Part shown: in pieces, positions 49,585-58,499 of the stretch | Position numbering within the stretch: the stretch's first letter is position 1 | Layout: each line of letters opens with the position of its first letter | NCBI RefSeq assembly: GCF_006716425.1 | Contig: NZ_VFOZ01000001.1 | Span: 5,766,001-5,830,000, forward strand | DNA from: Actinoallomurus bryophytorum | GTDB lineage: Bacteria; Actinomycetota; Actinomycetes; Streptosporangiales; Streptosporangiaceae | Direction: 5' to 3' | DNA: 64,000 nt | Notes under the pieces: model-generated | Told to the model about the DNA's origin: nothing | The model's database searches: none | Seen by the model: only the letters and a program-made list of their open reading frames with translations | Program-made: the position numbers and the translations under genes

Positions 49585-50475
49585 ATGACTCAACGTCTGC
49601 CGGACCTGGAGGCACTGGAGCTGCTCGTCGCGGTCGCCGAGACCGGCAGCCTCGGTCAGGCGGCGGCACGGCAGGGCATCAGCCAGCCGTCGGCGAGTGC
49701 CCGGATCGACACTCTGGAGCGGCGGCTGGGCGTCCGGCTGCTCGTCCGCTCACCCAGCGGTTCCCGGCTCACCGCGGCCGGGCTCGTCGTGACGGACCGG
49801 GCGCGGACGCTGCTGGGACAGGCGTACGCGCTGGTCGAGGGGGCGGCGGCGCTCCGTGCGCGTCAGCACGGCCGGCTGCGCGTCACCGCGAGCCTGACCA
49901 TCGCCGAACACCTTATGCCGGGCTGGCTCGTCACGCTGAGAGAGATCGACCCGGCCGTCCACGTCGAGCTCAACGTCGCCAACAGCACACTCGTGGTCGA
50001 ACGCCTCCGTGCCGGCGAGGCCGACCTCGGCTTCATCGAGGGTGAGGGCGCACCACGCGACCTGCACAGCCGGGCCGTCGCACGGGACCGCCTCGTCGTG
50101 GTGGTCTCCCCGGACCACGCCTGGGCACGTAAGCGCCGCCCGCTGCGTCCGGTGGAGCTGGCGACGACACCGTTGCTGCTGCGCGAGGCGGGCTCGGGCA
50201 CGCGCGAGACCCTGGAGGCGGCGCTGGCCCCGTACGGAGGAGTGGCCGAGCCCGTACTCGAGCTCGGCGCCACCGCGCCGCTGCGCGTCGCCGCCACCTC
50301 GGGTACGGCCCCGGCCGTACTCAGCGCGCTCGCCGCGGCGGACGAGATCGCGGCGGGCCGTCTGGTCGAGGTTCCGTCCGAGCTGCCCCTGGACCGCGTC
50401 CTGCGCGCGGTCTGGCCCCGCGGCAGCGAACTCCCGGACACCGCGCTCCACCTGCTCCGGGTGGCCCGCGCCTGA
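49585..50475 (+). CDS. LysR-family regulator (YeiE-like)
   Basis: 296 residues. The N-terminal HTH is ALELLVAVAETGSLGQAAARQGISQPSASARI, followed by the substrate-binding periplasmic-type domain (LRVTASLTIAEHLMPGWL) and the conserved TTPLLLREAGSGTRETLEA. It probably controls the divergent YeiH gene across the 71-bp gap. Start ATG at 49585. Confidence 0.92.
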   Translation: MTQRLPDLEALELLVAVAETGSLGQAAARQGISQPSASARIDTLERRLGVRLLVRSPSGSRLTAAGLVVTDRARTLLGQAYALVEGAAALRARQHGRLRVTASLTIAEHLMPGWLVTLREIDPAVHVELNVANSTLVVERLRAGEADLGFIEGEGAPRDLHSRAVARDRLVVVVSPDHAWARKRRPLRPVELATTPLLLREAGSGTRETLEAALAPYGGVAEPVLELGATAPLRVAATSGTAPAVLSALAAADEIAAGRLVEVPSELPLDRVLRAVWPRGSELPDTALHLLRVARA

Positions 50476-50581
50476 CGCGTGAGCGTGCGCTCTCGCCGGG
50501 CCGCGTCGTCACCGCGCATCGGCCGACTCTGCCCCCGCTCTCCGCCTCCACGCGGAGAAGGGCGCTTCCCGCTGCCGGAGG

Positions 50582-51259
50582 TCAGCCGGTGACCGGCAGG
50601 TCGCTGTTCACCGGGGTCGGGGCGGGGGCCTCACCCGGCGACGTCGAGGTGCTCGGCGTCGGGGAGGGCGTGCCGGTGTCCGTCGGGGTGGGGGTGGGCT
50701 TCGGGTGGTGCTTCGGCCGGCACGTCAGCCGGTAGACGTGCCCGCCGAATGACACCGCCGCCACCAACGCCTTGTTTCCCGTGTCGTTGCCGTACCCCAC
50801 ACCGAAACTCGCGACCGTCGTGGCCTCGGTGTAGGTGAACTTGCCGATCAGGTCCGCCGGGGAGTCGACCGGGTCGGACTGCCCACCGGGCTCGCTCGCC
50901 GCGATCTTGCTCGACCACCACTTGCCGGTCGCCGACTTGTTGATCGTCGAGTACGGGTTCGACGTCTCCATCTTGAACAGCGGCCGGGCACCCGCATAGA
51001 CGTGCGCGGCGAAGGCGCCGTTGGTCGGGACGTTCTTCAGCGTGTAGGCGCCGCTCTTGTGGTGGATCAGCGACGGGCCGTCGAAGAGCAGACCCTGCGG
51101 GAGCTGCTTCGGCTTCAGCGCGGCCTCGTCGGGGTTGACGTACCAGTCCGCGTTGCATGTGGCGGAACCACCGCCGGCCGTGTGCGTGTTCGCGTAGGCG
51201 ACCGGCGCCACGGCCATGACCGCGCCAACGGTGACCGATATCGCGATGATCTTGCGCAT
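50582..51259 (-). CDS. Secreted protein ending in LPVTG
   Basis: 225 residues. A signal peptide (MRKIIAISVTVGAVMAVAPVAYA) precedes a globular region of about 150 residues with two cysteines (SATCNADWYVNP and RLTCRPKH). A Pro/Thr/Ser spacer (PKPTPTPTDTGTPSPTPSTS) leads to SDLPVTG, immediately followed by the stop. The spacer plus LPxTG is a sortase-style wall anchor, but the obligatory hydrophobic helix and basic tail are missing, so classical sortase anchoring should not work. No enzymatic domain recognised. It converges with the LysR gene. Confidence 0.85.
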   Translation of the reverse strand: MRKIIAISVTVGAVMAVAPVAYANTHTAGGGSATCNADWYVNPDEAALKPKQLPQGLLFDGPSLIHHKSGAYTLKNVPTNGAFAAHVYAGARPLFKMETSNPYSTINKSATGKWWSSKIAASEPGGQSDPVDSPADLIGKFTYTEATTVASFGVGYGNDTGNKALVAAVSFGGHVYRLTCRPKHHPKPTPTPTDTGTPSPTPSTSTSPGEAPAPTPVNSDLPVTG

Positions 51260-51404
51260 GGGGTTGCTCGATTCTGCGGGGGAAGAATGAGACGCCTGAT
51301 GCACGTGGAAGGTTGGCCGGTGGCGCATTCAGGACAACCATGACAGCCGGTCAGGTGAGCGCGGCCCTCTCTGGAAGGCCAGAGGGCAGCAGGTTCACGG
51401 ACGC

Positions 51405-51443
51405 GTGAGCGCGCGGACCGGGGATCCCGGCCCGCGCGTTCAC
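51405..51443 (-). terminator. 18-bp stem terminator of the sedolisin gene
   Basis: Arms 51405-51422 and 51426-51443 pair with one mismatch and one G-U around a 3-nt loop, 9 bp past the stop of the minus-strand protease gene. Confidence 0.75.
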
Positions 51444-51451
51444 GTGGTGGG

Positions 51452-54400
51452 TCAGCTACAGGTGTGGTCGGGTTTGAGGCCGAAGTCGGCCGCGGTCGAG
51501 GTCAGCTTGGTGATCTTGACGACTCTGGTCTGTGGCGCCCAGCCGTCCTTCGCCACGATCATCGTGAGCGGGTTGTTGCGAGTGTCGAGCCAGAACCCGT
51601 ACTGGCCGTTCTTGTCGGTCTTGAGCGTGTACGACGCCGCCCAGGAGTCGATCTGCACGGTCGCTCCCGTCAGCGGCACGGGTGCGCCGGTACAGCCGGC
51701 GCCGGTCAGCGTTCCGGCGATCTTGCCCCAGGTGTTCGGCGGGCCGACCGTCATCGTGACGGTCACCGGCGCGATCGCGTACGGCGTCTTCGCGCCGACC
51801 GTGAGTTGCGCCGTGTACGTCCCGGGCTGAGTGATCGCCGGGGTGTTCGCGTCGAGGGTCACGTTGACCTTGACGCTCTTGCCGGGCTGGATCGTCACCT
51901 CGGTCTTGTCCTCCGACAGCCAGGGGACGTCGGGGGCCGCGTCGCACTGGTCGTAGCCGGGGAGCGTCTCGGCGCTCTTGACCGCGTTGAAGTTCCCCAG
52001 CGATCCTCCGATCTTGTAGAAGCCGCACGCCGATCCGCCGCGGTACAGGGCGTTGTTGGAGTTGGGCAGGGCCGTCCACGCGTTGGAGTCCGGGTTGTAG
52101 GCGAAGCCCTGGTTGGTGAGGGTGCTGTTGCCGTTGGTGACGCCGCCGGACACGATCAGCTGTCCGTTCGCCGCGGAGTAGCCCATCGCCCACAGGTCGA
52201 TCGGCAGGTCGGCGATCGGCGTCCAGGTGCCGCCCGCCGGGTTCAGCGCGTACGCGTGCTTGGTGCTCGCGGTCGCCGAACCGCCCGCGCAGTAGAGCGT
52301 GCCCTCGATGCTCCCGCAGCCCAGCCAGGCGGCCGGCTCGGGATAGGCCGGGCCCGCGCTCCACGAGTCGGCCGACGGGTCGTAGACCTGTACGTCCGTG
52401 GTGCCGCACTCCTCGGTGCAGCCACCGACGACGTAGATCTTGCCGCCGAGCACGGCCGCACCGGAGCCGGCGTACGGTCTGGGGTTGTCGGCGCCCGCGG
52501 ACCACGTGCCCGAGGACGGATCGAAGATCTCCGTCTTGGCCACCGTGTCACCCTCGGTGCTCCAGCCGCCGGTGACGTAGAGCCTTCCTCCGGTGGCCGT
52601 CGCCTGGGGAGCCTCGCGCGCCGTGCTCACGCCCGCGATGGCGGACCACGCCTGCGTTTCCGGATCGTAGACGTAGGCGTTGTCCAGGGTGTCCACGCCG
52701 TCGGTGCCCGCCACCGAGTAGATCTTGCCGTCCAGCGCCGCCACGCCGTTGTCCATGATCGTCGAGGCGTAGTCGGCGACGGTCGTCCATGGTGCCGCCG
52801 ACGGTGCCGCGGCGGCCTTCGCGCGCGAGACCGCTCCGTGCCGCAGCCGCCCGCTGGCGAAGTCGCCCTTGACCCGCTGTGCCGGTGCGCCGGTCGCGGC
52901 GGGCTGTGTCGCGCCGGGCCGTTCGCCGATCTTGGCGGTCACCGGCGACGTGCCGGTGTTCTTCAGGGTCAGCGCGCCGGTGGCCGACTTCTGCCAGCCC
53001 ACCGCCTTGCTGATCGTGGTGGGAGTGACCGTGATCCGGGGTGCGGACAGCGTGAAGTCGGCCGCGGTCGCCCAGTCGGCCGCGATGTTCGCGGTGACCT
53101 CACGTGAGCCGTAGTTGCCCGCCGTCGCGGTGAACTTGTGGCTGCCCGTGAGCGAGGAGAACGTCCAGTAGAACCCGTCGCCCAGGCCCGGGTCGTCCGG
53201 CGTCGCCGCCGAGGTCGCCCGCTCCGCCGGCCGGTCCGCCGAGGTGACCGTGGCGCCGTTGACGCCGGCGCCGGTGTTCGCGTCCGTCACCTGCCCGACG
53301 ACCAGGCCGCCGTGGGCGGGAGTGCACGTACGCTCGCCGAGGAAGACGTCGTCGACCTGCCAGTAGTAGCCGAACGAGCCGGTGAAGTGGAACCGCACCC
53401 GTGCGTCGCTCTTGCCGGCCGCCGCGGACAGGTCCACGGTCTCGGTACGCGGCCCGCGTGCGCTGGCGGTGAAGTGCCGCACGCTGGTCCACGTCGTGCC
53501 GCCGTCGACGCTCAGCTCGACGTCGCCGGCCTGGCCGGTGTAGCCGAACCAGTCGCTGTCGAACGTCAGGATCGGGTGGGTACGCGCGCTGAGGTCGGTG
53601 ACCGGGCCGATCAGCGAGCTGTCCTGCGCGTTGCCCGTGCCGTAGTGGTCACTGTCGATGATCGCGAAACCGCCCGTACCTCCAGTGTGGTTGCCGCGGC
53701 CGCCCGGGTCGTCGAACACCCAGGTCTGACCCTTGCCGACCTTGTCGTCGACGGTCCAGCCGTCCGGCGCGGTCGCCGCGTCGAAGGACTGCGTGGCTCC
53801 CGTGTACTGGTAGCCGTAGCCGGCCGCGGTGCAGGTCGTCTGGTCCACGGCGACGTCGACGTCGTGCACCGTGTCGGCCGCGTCGACCGTCACGTCGTGG
53901 GAGTCCTGCGTGTACCCGGGGTACAGCGGGTCCACCTGCAGCGTGTAGGTGTCGTCGGCGGGCACGCTCAGCGTGTACCGCCCCGTCTTCGGATCGGTGT
54001 AGGCCACCGCGGTGGGCTCGTCCTTGACCCGTACGGTCGCGTAGAGCGGCCAGCCGTGGCCGGACCCGTCACGGACGAGCCCGGAGACGTCGACGCGCGC
54101 CCTGGCGGTCAGCGCGAGGTCCTCGGTGACCGTCTGGCCGTCGGCGACCTGCACGTCCGCGACCGTCTTTCCGGTGTAGCCGAACTTGCTCGCGGACACG
54201 TCGTAGGTCCCCGGCGGGAGGTCGAGGGTGTAGTGCCCCTGCCCGTCCGTCGTGGTGGTGACGTCGCCCGCCTTCACCTTGGCGGAGGCCAGCGGCTCGG
54301 TGCCGTCCGTCACGGTGCCGGCGATGACGCCGTGCGGCCCGGAGCGGAACGCCACGACACCGTCAGGGGTGCCGAGCCCGGTGGGTCCGTCGTAGCCGTC

Positions 54401-55618
54401 CCCCGCCGTACACAGGTACGCCGGGTCGCAGCTTCCGTTGCCGCCACCGGTGACGTCGTTGAGGTCGGACGGGTGCCCGTACGGGTAGGAGGTGGGTTCC
54501 GAGCCCGCCGCCGGCGCGCCGCCGAGGGCGTACACGGACGCGATGATCGGGGCGGACACGCTCGTGCCGCCGTAGACGTGCCATCCACCGTTGTAGACGG
54601 CGACGCCGGTGTCCGGGTCGGCCACCGCCGAGACGTCGGCGACGGTACGGTGCGCGCAGCCGGTGTCCTGCTGGAACGAGGGTTTGGGCTCGAACGCGGA
54701 GCAGCCGCTGCCCGCGCCGTCCCAGGCGCTCTCACTCCACCCGCGCGCGGAGTCGTCCTTCACGAGCGAGGTGCCGCCGACGCCGGTGACGTACGGCGAG
54801 GCCGCCGGGTAGCCCACCCCGTAACCGTCGTCGCCGGAGCTCGCGACCACGGCGACGCCGGGGTGGTGGAAGTAGGCGTCGTCGCCCTGGCCCTCGTCGG
54901 AGCCCTCGTCACCGCTGTAGCTGTTGGAGACGTACTTGGCGCCCTGGGCGACGGCCTGGTTCACGGCCGTGCCGAGGTTGTCGGTGAAGTTGTCGTCGGC
55001 CTCCACCAGGAGGATGTCGCAGCTCGGGCAGATGGCACTCACCATGTCGGTGTCGAGCGCGATCTCCCCGGCCCAGCCGCTGTCCGGTGGCGGATAGTCG
55101 GTGCCGCCGCGCTGGTCGATCTTCCGGAAGCAGCCGTTCGCCGTCGTACAGGGCGGCAGGCCGTACTGCTGGCGGTAGAGGGCCAGGTCCGCCTCGGCGT
55201 TCGGGTTGTCGAAAGCGTCGACGATCGCGACCGTCTGGCCCGACCCCGCCGAGGGGAGGTTGTACGCGTCCACCAGGTCGGCGGGCCCGAACCCGGCGGG
55301 CGCGTCCTGCCGCTGGAGCCCCTTCGGCCCGGCGACGTCGTCACGTGCCATGGCGAGGCAGGCCATCTCACCGGCGCGCCGGGGCGCCCGGCAGACGGGG
55401 CTGGTCGGGTGGCGGCCGGGTGAGGCGGGACCGGTGGCCTTGGTCCGCGGGACGAGGTGTTTCGAGGCGCCGGAGGCCGAGGCCGCAGGCGCCGCGACCA
55501 GGGTGAGCGCGGCGACCGCGAGCGCGACGAACACCGCGCACGCTCGTACGCCCGCGAGCCTGGTAAGCAGCGCACGCGGCACGCGCCGGGCATGCCGCCG
55601 TTTGGGGAGTTGGAGCAT
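51452..55618 (-). CDS. Large secreted sedolisin-like (S53) protease with Kelch and carboxypeptidase-regulatory-like domains
   Basis: 1388 residues. A signal peptide (helix about 25-48) precedes an S53 catalytic domain with the Glu-x3-Asp pair E185/D189 (GEIALDTD), the oxyanion Asp263 in SSGDD and Ser353 in GGTSVSAP. Two or more carboxypeptidase-regulatory-like beta domains follow (GTVTDGTEPLASAKV near 435). A jelly-roll or MAM-like segment of about 200 residues and a Kelch-type beta-propeller (repeats like GKIYVVGGCTEECGTTDVQVYDP) come next. The C-terminal Ig/regulatory domains end at residue 1388. A mature extracellular acid-type protease with glycan or protein-binding propeller is likely. 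ATG at 55618. Confidence 0.88.
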   Translation of the reverse strand: MLQLPKRRHARRVPRALLTRLAGVRACAVFVALAVAALTLVAAPAASASGASKHLVPRTKATGPASPGRHPTSPVCRAPRRAGEMACLAMARDDVAGPKGLQRQDAPAGFGPADLVDAYNLPSAGSGQTVAIVDAFDNPNAEADLALYRQQYGLPPCTTANGCFRKIDQRGGTDYPPPDSGWAGEIALDTDMVSAICPSCDILLVEADDNFTDNLGTAVNQAVAQGAKYVSNSYSGDEGSDEGQGDDAYFHHPGVAVVASSGDDGYGVGYPAASPYVTGVGGTSLVKDDSARGWSESAWDGAGSGCSAFEPKPSFQQDTGCAHRTVADVSAVADPDTGVAVYNGGWHVYGGTSVSAPIIASVYALGGAPAAGSEPTSYPYGHPSDLNDVTGGGNGSCDPAYLCTAGDGYDGPTGLGTPDGVVAFRSGPHGVIAGTVTDGTEPLASAKVKAGDVTTTTDGQGHYTLDLPPGTYDVSASKFGYTGKTVADVQVADGQTVTEDLALTARARVDVSGLVRDGSGHGWPLYATVRVKDEPTAVAYTDPKTGRYTLSVPADDTYTLQVDPLYPGYTQDSHDVTVDAADTVHDVDVAVDQTTCTAAGYGYQYTGATQSFDAATAPDGWTVDDKVGKGQTWVFDDPGGRGNHTGGTGGFAIIDSDHYGTGNAQDSSLIGPVTDLSARTHPILTFDSDWFGYTGQAGDVELSVDGGTTWTSVRHFTASARGPRTETVDLSAAAGKSDARVRFHFTGSFGYYWQVDDVFLGERTCTPAHGGLVVGQVTDANTGAGVNGATVTSADRPAERATSAATPDDPGLGDGFYWTFSSLTGSHKFTATAGNYGSREVTANIAADWATAADFTLSAPRITVTPTTISKAVGWQKSATGALTLKNTGTSPVTAKIGERPGATQPAATGAPAQRVKGDFASGRLRHGAVSRAKAAAAPSAAPWTTVADYASTIMDNGVAALDGKIYSVAGTDGVDTLDNAYVYDPETQAWSAIAGVSTAREAPQATATGGRLYVTGGWSTEGDTVAKTEIFDPSSGTWSAGADNPRPYAGSGAAVLGGKIYVVGGCTEECGTTDVQVYDPSADSWSAGPAYPEPAAWLGCGSIEGTLYCAGGSATASTKHAYALNPAGGTWTPIADLPIDLWAMGYSAANGQLIVSGGVTNGNSTLTNQGFAYNPDSNAWTALPNSNNALYRGGSACGFYKIGGSLGNFNAVKSAETLPGYDQCDAAPDVPWLSEDKTEVTIQPGKSVKVNVTLDANTPAITQPGTYTAQLTVGAKTPYAIAPVTVTMTVGPPNTWGKIAGTLTGAGCTGAPVPLTGATVQIDSWAASYTLKTDKNGQYGFWLDTRNNPLTMIVAKDGWAPQTRVVKITKLTSTAADFGLKPDHTCS

Positions 55619-55996
55619 GTACGTCTTCTCCTAGCGGAGCAGGACGGAACCCTGGGGTGCGGGTTCCCGACACGCTGATCTTGACCCAGAACTTGACCAA
55701 GATCGCGTCCGGTTACGGCCTCGCCCAATTTCGGACATCACCTTGAAAAACGACCTGCCTGGCCCATATGTAATGACGGCATCGCAAGGAGTAATTGTTA
55801 TTTCGTGAAGACATCTGCTGGACGCGGTCTCGTGCCGATCTCACCAGGGAAGATGGTCGGGCCGGGTTCTCTCTGCGGCACATATCCCGGGCCGACGTTG
55901 CAAATGTGTTAACGGGAAAAGGCTCGTCCGCCGACGAGAGTCAATGGCCGAACGGCCAAATGATGGGGTTGTTGACTCCCGGCGTGACCTGTGGCA
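55619..55996. other. Intergenic region upstream of sedolisin gene
   Basis: About 380 bp without a gene. It is somewhat AT-richer near 55740-55800 (ttgaaaaacg, taattgttatttcg), a plausible promoter area for the leftward protease gene. Nothing else recognised. Confidence 0.4.
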
Positions 55997-56117
55997 TGCC
56001 TCGAAGTCCCGCTGTCCTACTGCGCGGCGCCCTGGGCGGCGTTATCCACAGAACCCCGCTCTACTTTCGCCCGTCGTTGTTCTGGCTGGACAATGTGAGT
56101 GGGATGGTTCCCCCTGG
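55997..56117. repeat. Composite dispersed repeat, copy B, left part
   Basis: The core at 56041-56107 is 62 of 67 bases identical to copy A. Copy B also opens with the ttatccaca DnaA-box sequence. It is cut by the IS110 insertion after ccccctgg; the other half resumes at 57453. Confidence 0.75.
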
Positions 56118-56133
56118 ATGCTCTTATGTGGTG

Positions 56134-57216
56134 TCAAGCGGCGGCTGGTAGGTCGCTGGGTGTGGTGTTTGTGCTGGTGAGGGCTTTGTAGAGTTCGCGT
56201 GCGAGGTAGCGTTTGAGGCAGCGGATGATCTCGGGTTTGGGTTTGCCTTGGCTGGTGCGGCGTTGGATGTAGGTTCGGGTTCGGGCGCAGTGGCTCATGC
56301 GGGTGATGGTGATCAGGTAGAGGGCGCGGTTGGCTTGGCGGTCTCCGCCGCGTGAGAGCCGGTGCCGGGTGGTCTTGCCACTGGAAGCAGGGATCGGGGC
56401 CACCCCGCACAGAGCGGCGAAGGCGGCTGGGGTGGTGAGGCGGTCGGGGTTGTCGCCGCAGGTGATCAGCAGCTGTGCGGCGGTCTCGACCCCGACGCCG
56501 TAAATGGCGAGCAGGTCGGGGCGGGTCTGGGTGATCAAGGCTTTCAGGTGCAGGTTGAGACCATCGATTTCGGTGGTCAGGTGCTGGTGGCGGTGGGCCA
56601 GCGCGCGGAGGGCGTGTTTGGTGGCGTGGAGCGGGTCGGTCAGGTCGGTGCCTGGGCGCAGCCGTGCGCATGCGCTGATCAGTGCCGGGGTGGGTTTGCC
56701 GGTGAGGTGTTCGCGAAGTTGTGCCGGTGCGGTGACCAGCACGGCTCGTAGTTCGTTGATGGCTGCGGTGCGGGCCTTGATGGCTCCGGTCCGGGTCAGG
56801 TGCAGCACCCGGATCGATTCGGCGATCCCGTCGTTGCCTTTGGGCAGTGCGCGGGCGCGGCCGGCCAGCACCGCATCAGCGGCGGCATAAGCATCCAACG
56901 GATCGGACTTACCGACACTGCGGCGCTGACGGCGGTCGGGCCGGTTCACCTCCACCACGGTGACACCTTGACCGCGCAGGTACCGGGTCAGGCCCGCTCC
57001 GTAGGAGCCGGTGCCCTCCACCCCGACCGCGTGGATCCGGCCGAAGCCTTCCATCCAGGCCAGCAACCGCGCATAGCCCTCAACCGTGGCGGGGAAGTCC
57101 GCGTCCGCGATCCGGCCGCCGTTCATCAACTCCACCGCGGCGTGATGGGTGTCGTGGTGGGTGTCGACCCCACCCACGACCCGCCGCTTGTCCGGTCGCC
57201 TGCTCCTGCGTGCCAT
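56134..57216 (-). CDS. IS110-family transposase/recombinase (DEDD)
   Basis: 360 residues. The N-terminal DEDD RuvC-like domain opens VVGGVDTHHDTHHAAV, with further acids in VGVEGTGSYGAG and SDPLDAYAAADAV. The C-terminal Transposase_20 domain has YGVGVETAAQLLITCGD and the catalytic-Ser region PIPASSGKTTRHRLSRGGDRQANRALY. ATG at 57216 starts MARRSRRPDKRRVVGG. The frame is intact. Such enzymes use an RNA guide encoded in the non-coding end. Confidence 0.93.
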   Translation of the reverse strand: MARRSRRPDKRRVVGGVDTHHDTHHAAVELMNGGRIADADFPATVEGYARLLAWMEGFGRIHAVGVEGTGSYGAGLTRYLRGQGVTVVEVNRPDRRQRRSVGKSDPLDAYAAADAVLAGRARALPKGNDGIAESIRVLHLTRTGAIKARTAAINELRAVLVTAPAQLREHLTGKPTPALISACARLRPGTDLTDPLHATKHALRALAHRHQHLTTEIDGLNLHLKALITQTRPDLLAIYGVGVETAAQLLITCGDNPDRLTTPAAFAALCGVAPIPASSGKTTRHRLSRGGDRQANRALYLITITRMSHCARTRTYIQRRTSQGKPKPEIIRCLKRYLARELYKALTSTNTTPSDLPAAA

Positions 57217-57454
57217 CCTGAACCTGCCAATCCTCGTGAGGGAAACGAGACGTGGCACGCGCTGGGCCGGTGCATCGGACAGACCAGTGATGAGGCTCCT
57301 AGGCCGAGCTCTTATCAAGTCACGGCACCGGCCCAGCGCACACCCCGCAGACGAGGCGGTGTACTCGACAGATCCGGGGAAAGACACTCACTCACGAGGT
57401 CGGGCGGGCAAAGAGCCAAACCACACCAGCATCGCCTGCCCCACCATTCTCACT
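57217..57454 (-). ncRNA. Candidate IS110 bridge-RNA region
   Basis: 238 bp between the transposase start and the element end. It contains a perfect 15-bp inverted repeat, gcgctgggccggtgc (57259-57273) with gcaccggcccagcgc (57325-57339), enclosing 51 nt that can fold further. In IS110-group elements the long end upstream of the recombinase encodes the bridge RNA, and this has the right place and size. No sequence homology to a known bridge RNA is claimed. Confidence 0.4.
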
Positions 57455-57644
57455 GGCGGGTGGGCTCCAAGGCGGGTGGGCTCCAAGGCGGGTGGGCTCC
57501 AAGGCGGGTGGGCTCCAAGGCGGGTGGGCTCCAAGGCGGGTGGGCTCCAGGCGGGTGGGCTCCAAGGCGGGTGGGCTCCAAGGCGGGTGGGCTCCAGGCG
57601 GGTGGGCTCCAAGACAGGTGGGCTCCAAGACAGGTGGGCTCCAA
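57455..57644. repeat. 16-bp tandem array, 12 units (composite repeat copy B, right part)
   Basis: Ten units of ggcgggtgggctccaa (two lacking the last A) are followed by two of gacaggtgggctccaa. Degenerate units of the same type follow the core of copy A at about 26563-26628. The array abuts the IS110 end. Confidence 0.92.
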
Positions 57645-57953
57645 GACAGGGCGCGGCCCGGACGGAGGACTTCGGGACAGGCCCTGGGTGCGAGCGGTGG
57701 AGGGTATCTCCGCTCCCGGGCCGCCTCCGGCGGTCCGATCGACCGGCCGGCGGGCTCGTGCCGGGCGGAGAACGGGGCCTCCTCGGGCCTCCGGCGGCCG
57801 GCGGCGTTAAAGACGCGTTAAGGGCGTACTGCCGGGCGCTAAGAGGGTGTCAACGGCCGTCCAACCGGCTCATTTCGGGCGTTGACTCCTGCCGTGACCC
57901 CTGCTGAGGGGTCGATGGGCGGTATGCCCATCGTCGCGCTCGAGGAGGATGCG
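57645..57953. other. Intergenic region upstream of the kdp operon
   Basis: About 309 bp with no supported gene. It contains three GCGYTAA boxes near 57804-57842 (listed separately) and an echo of the 67-bp island unit near 57878. The kdp promoter must lie here. Confidence 0.5.
57804..57842 (+). promoter_or_regulatory. Candidate KdpE-type direct-repeat sites
   Basis: gcgttaa at 57804 and 57815 (11 bp apart, one helical turn) and gcgctaa at 57836 (21 bp further, two turns) upstream of the kdp genes. OmpR/PhoB-class regulators bind such phased repeats, and kdpD (and presumably kdpE) follow the operon. Confidence 0.45.
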
Positions 57954-58499
57954 ATGACGCGCCTTGAATCGTCCGCATGGTCGCTGGCAGGTGGCAGCGC
58001 ATGCGTCTTCGCGCTCGCCGTCGTCTTGGGACGGCAGCCGTGGCAGGTGGGGTTCGTCGTCGTCGTTCTGGCCGTACTGGGCTGGGCATGGCTGAGCCCG
58101 GTCGTCGCGGGGGCGGCCATCGGCGGCGTCGCCTGGTTGTGCGTCACCGGCTTCGACGTGCACCGGTTCGGGGACGTAAGGGTCACAGGGCGTGACGACG
58201 TCCTGCGCATCGCGGTGCTGGTCCTCGCCGGGGTCCTCGCGGCCGCGGCGCACGCCCTGGCCGAGGCATGGAGCGTTCGCAGGTCCGTGGATCCGCTCTG
58301 GGCGGAGTTCCACGGGACCGGCTCGCGTACCGACCTCGAGACCGGCACATCAGGCCTCACGACCGGGCTCCGTTCCGGCCTTGAGTTCAACCGAACAGGG
58401 GGAGATCCCATCGAGCTCCGGGTGCCGCGTCAGCGTGACCTGGCCTCGGCCGAGGGGCCTCTCCCCGCATATCCGACAGAGGAACCGAGTGATGGCTGA
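57954..58499 (+). CDS. Membrane protein preceding kdpF (DUF4118-like)
   Basis: 181 residues with about four helices (LAGGSACVFALAVVLG, VGFVVVVLAVLGWAWLSPVVAGAAIGGVAWLC, VLRIAVLVLAGVLAAAAHALAEAW) and a soluble tail. It resembles the four-helix DUF4118 sensor segment of KdpD, so it may sense turgor or potassium, or be a fragment duplicated from it. ATG at 57954 has GAGGAGG upstream; earlier starts lack this. It overlaps the next start by 8 nt. Confidence 0.65.
   Translation: MTRLESSAWSLAGGSACVFALAVVLGRQPWQVGFVVVVLAVLGWAWLSPVVAGAAIGGVAWLCVTGFDVHRFGDVRVTGRDDVLRIAVLVLAGVLAAAAHALAEAWSVRRSVDPLWAEFHGTGSRTDLETGTSGLTTGLRSGLEFNRTGGDPIELRVPRQRDLASAEGPLPAYPTEEPSDG

Larger units (their letters stand above)
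56116..57454 (-). mobile_element. IS110-family insertion sequence, about 1339 bp
   Basis: Ends are inferred by comparison with uninterrupted repeat copy A: removing the segment between the two CTGG copies (56114-56117 and 57453-57456) leaves a junction equal in length to copy A, 23 of 27 bases identical. The element has no terminal inverted repeats, as usual for IS110. The duplicated core is CT or CTGG, like the CT core of IS621. A long non-coding end lies upstream of the transposase, a short one downstream. Confidence 0.8.

Noticed and set aside
57388-57644. Frames made of repeated Leu-Glu-Pro-Thr-Arg units opposite the 16-bp array
   Set aside because: A 16-bp repeat cycles all three frames and always yields such repeats. 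No start or stop context supports coding.
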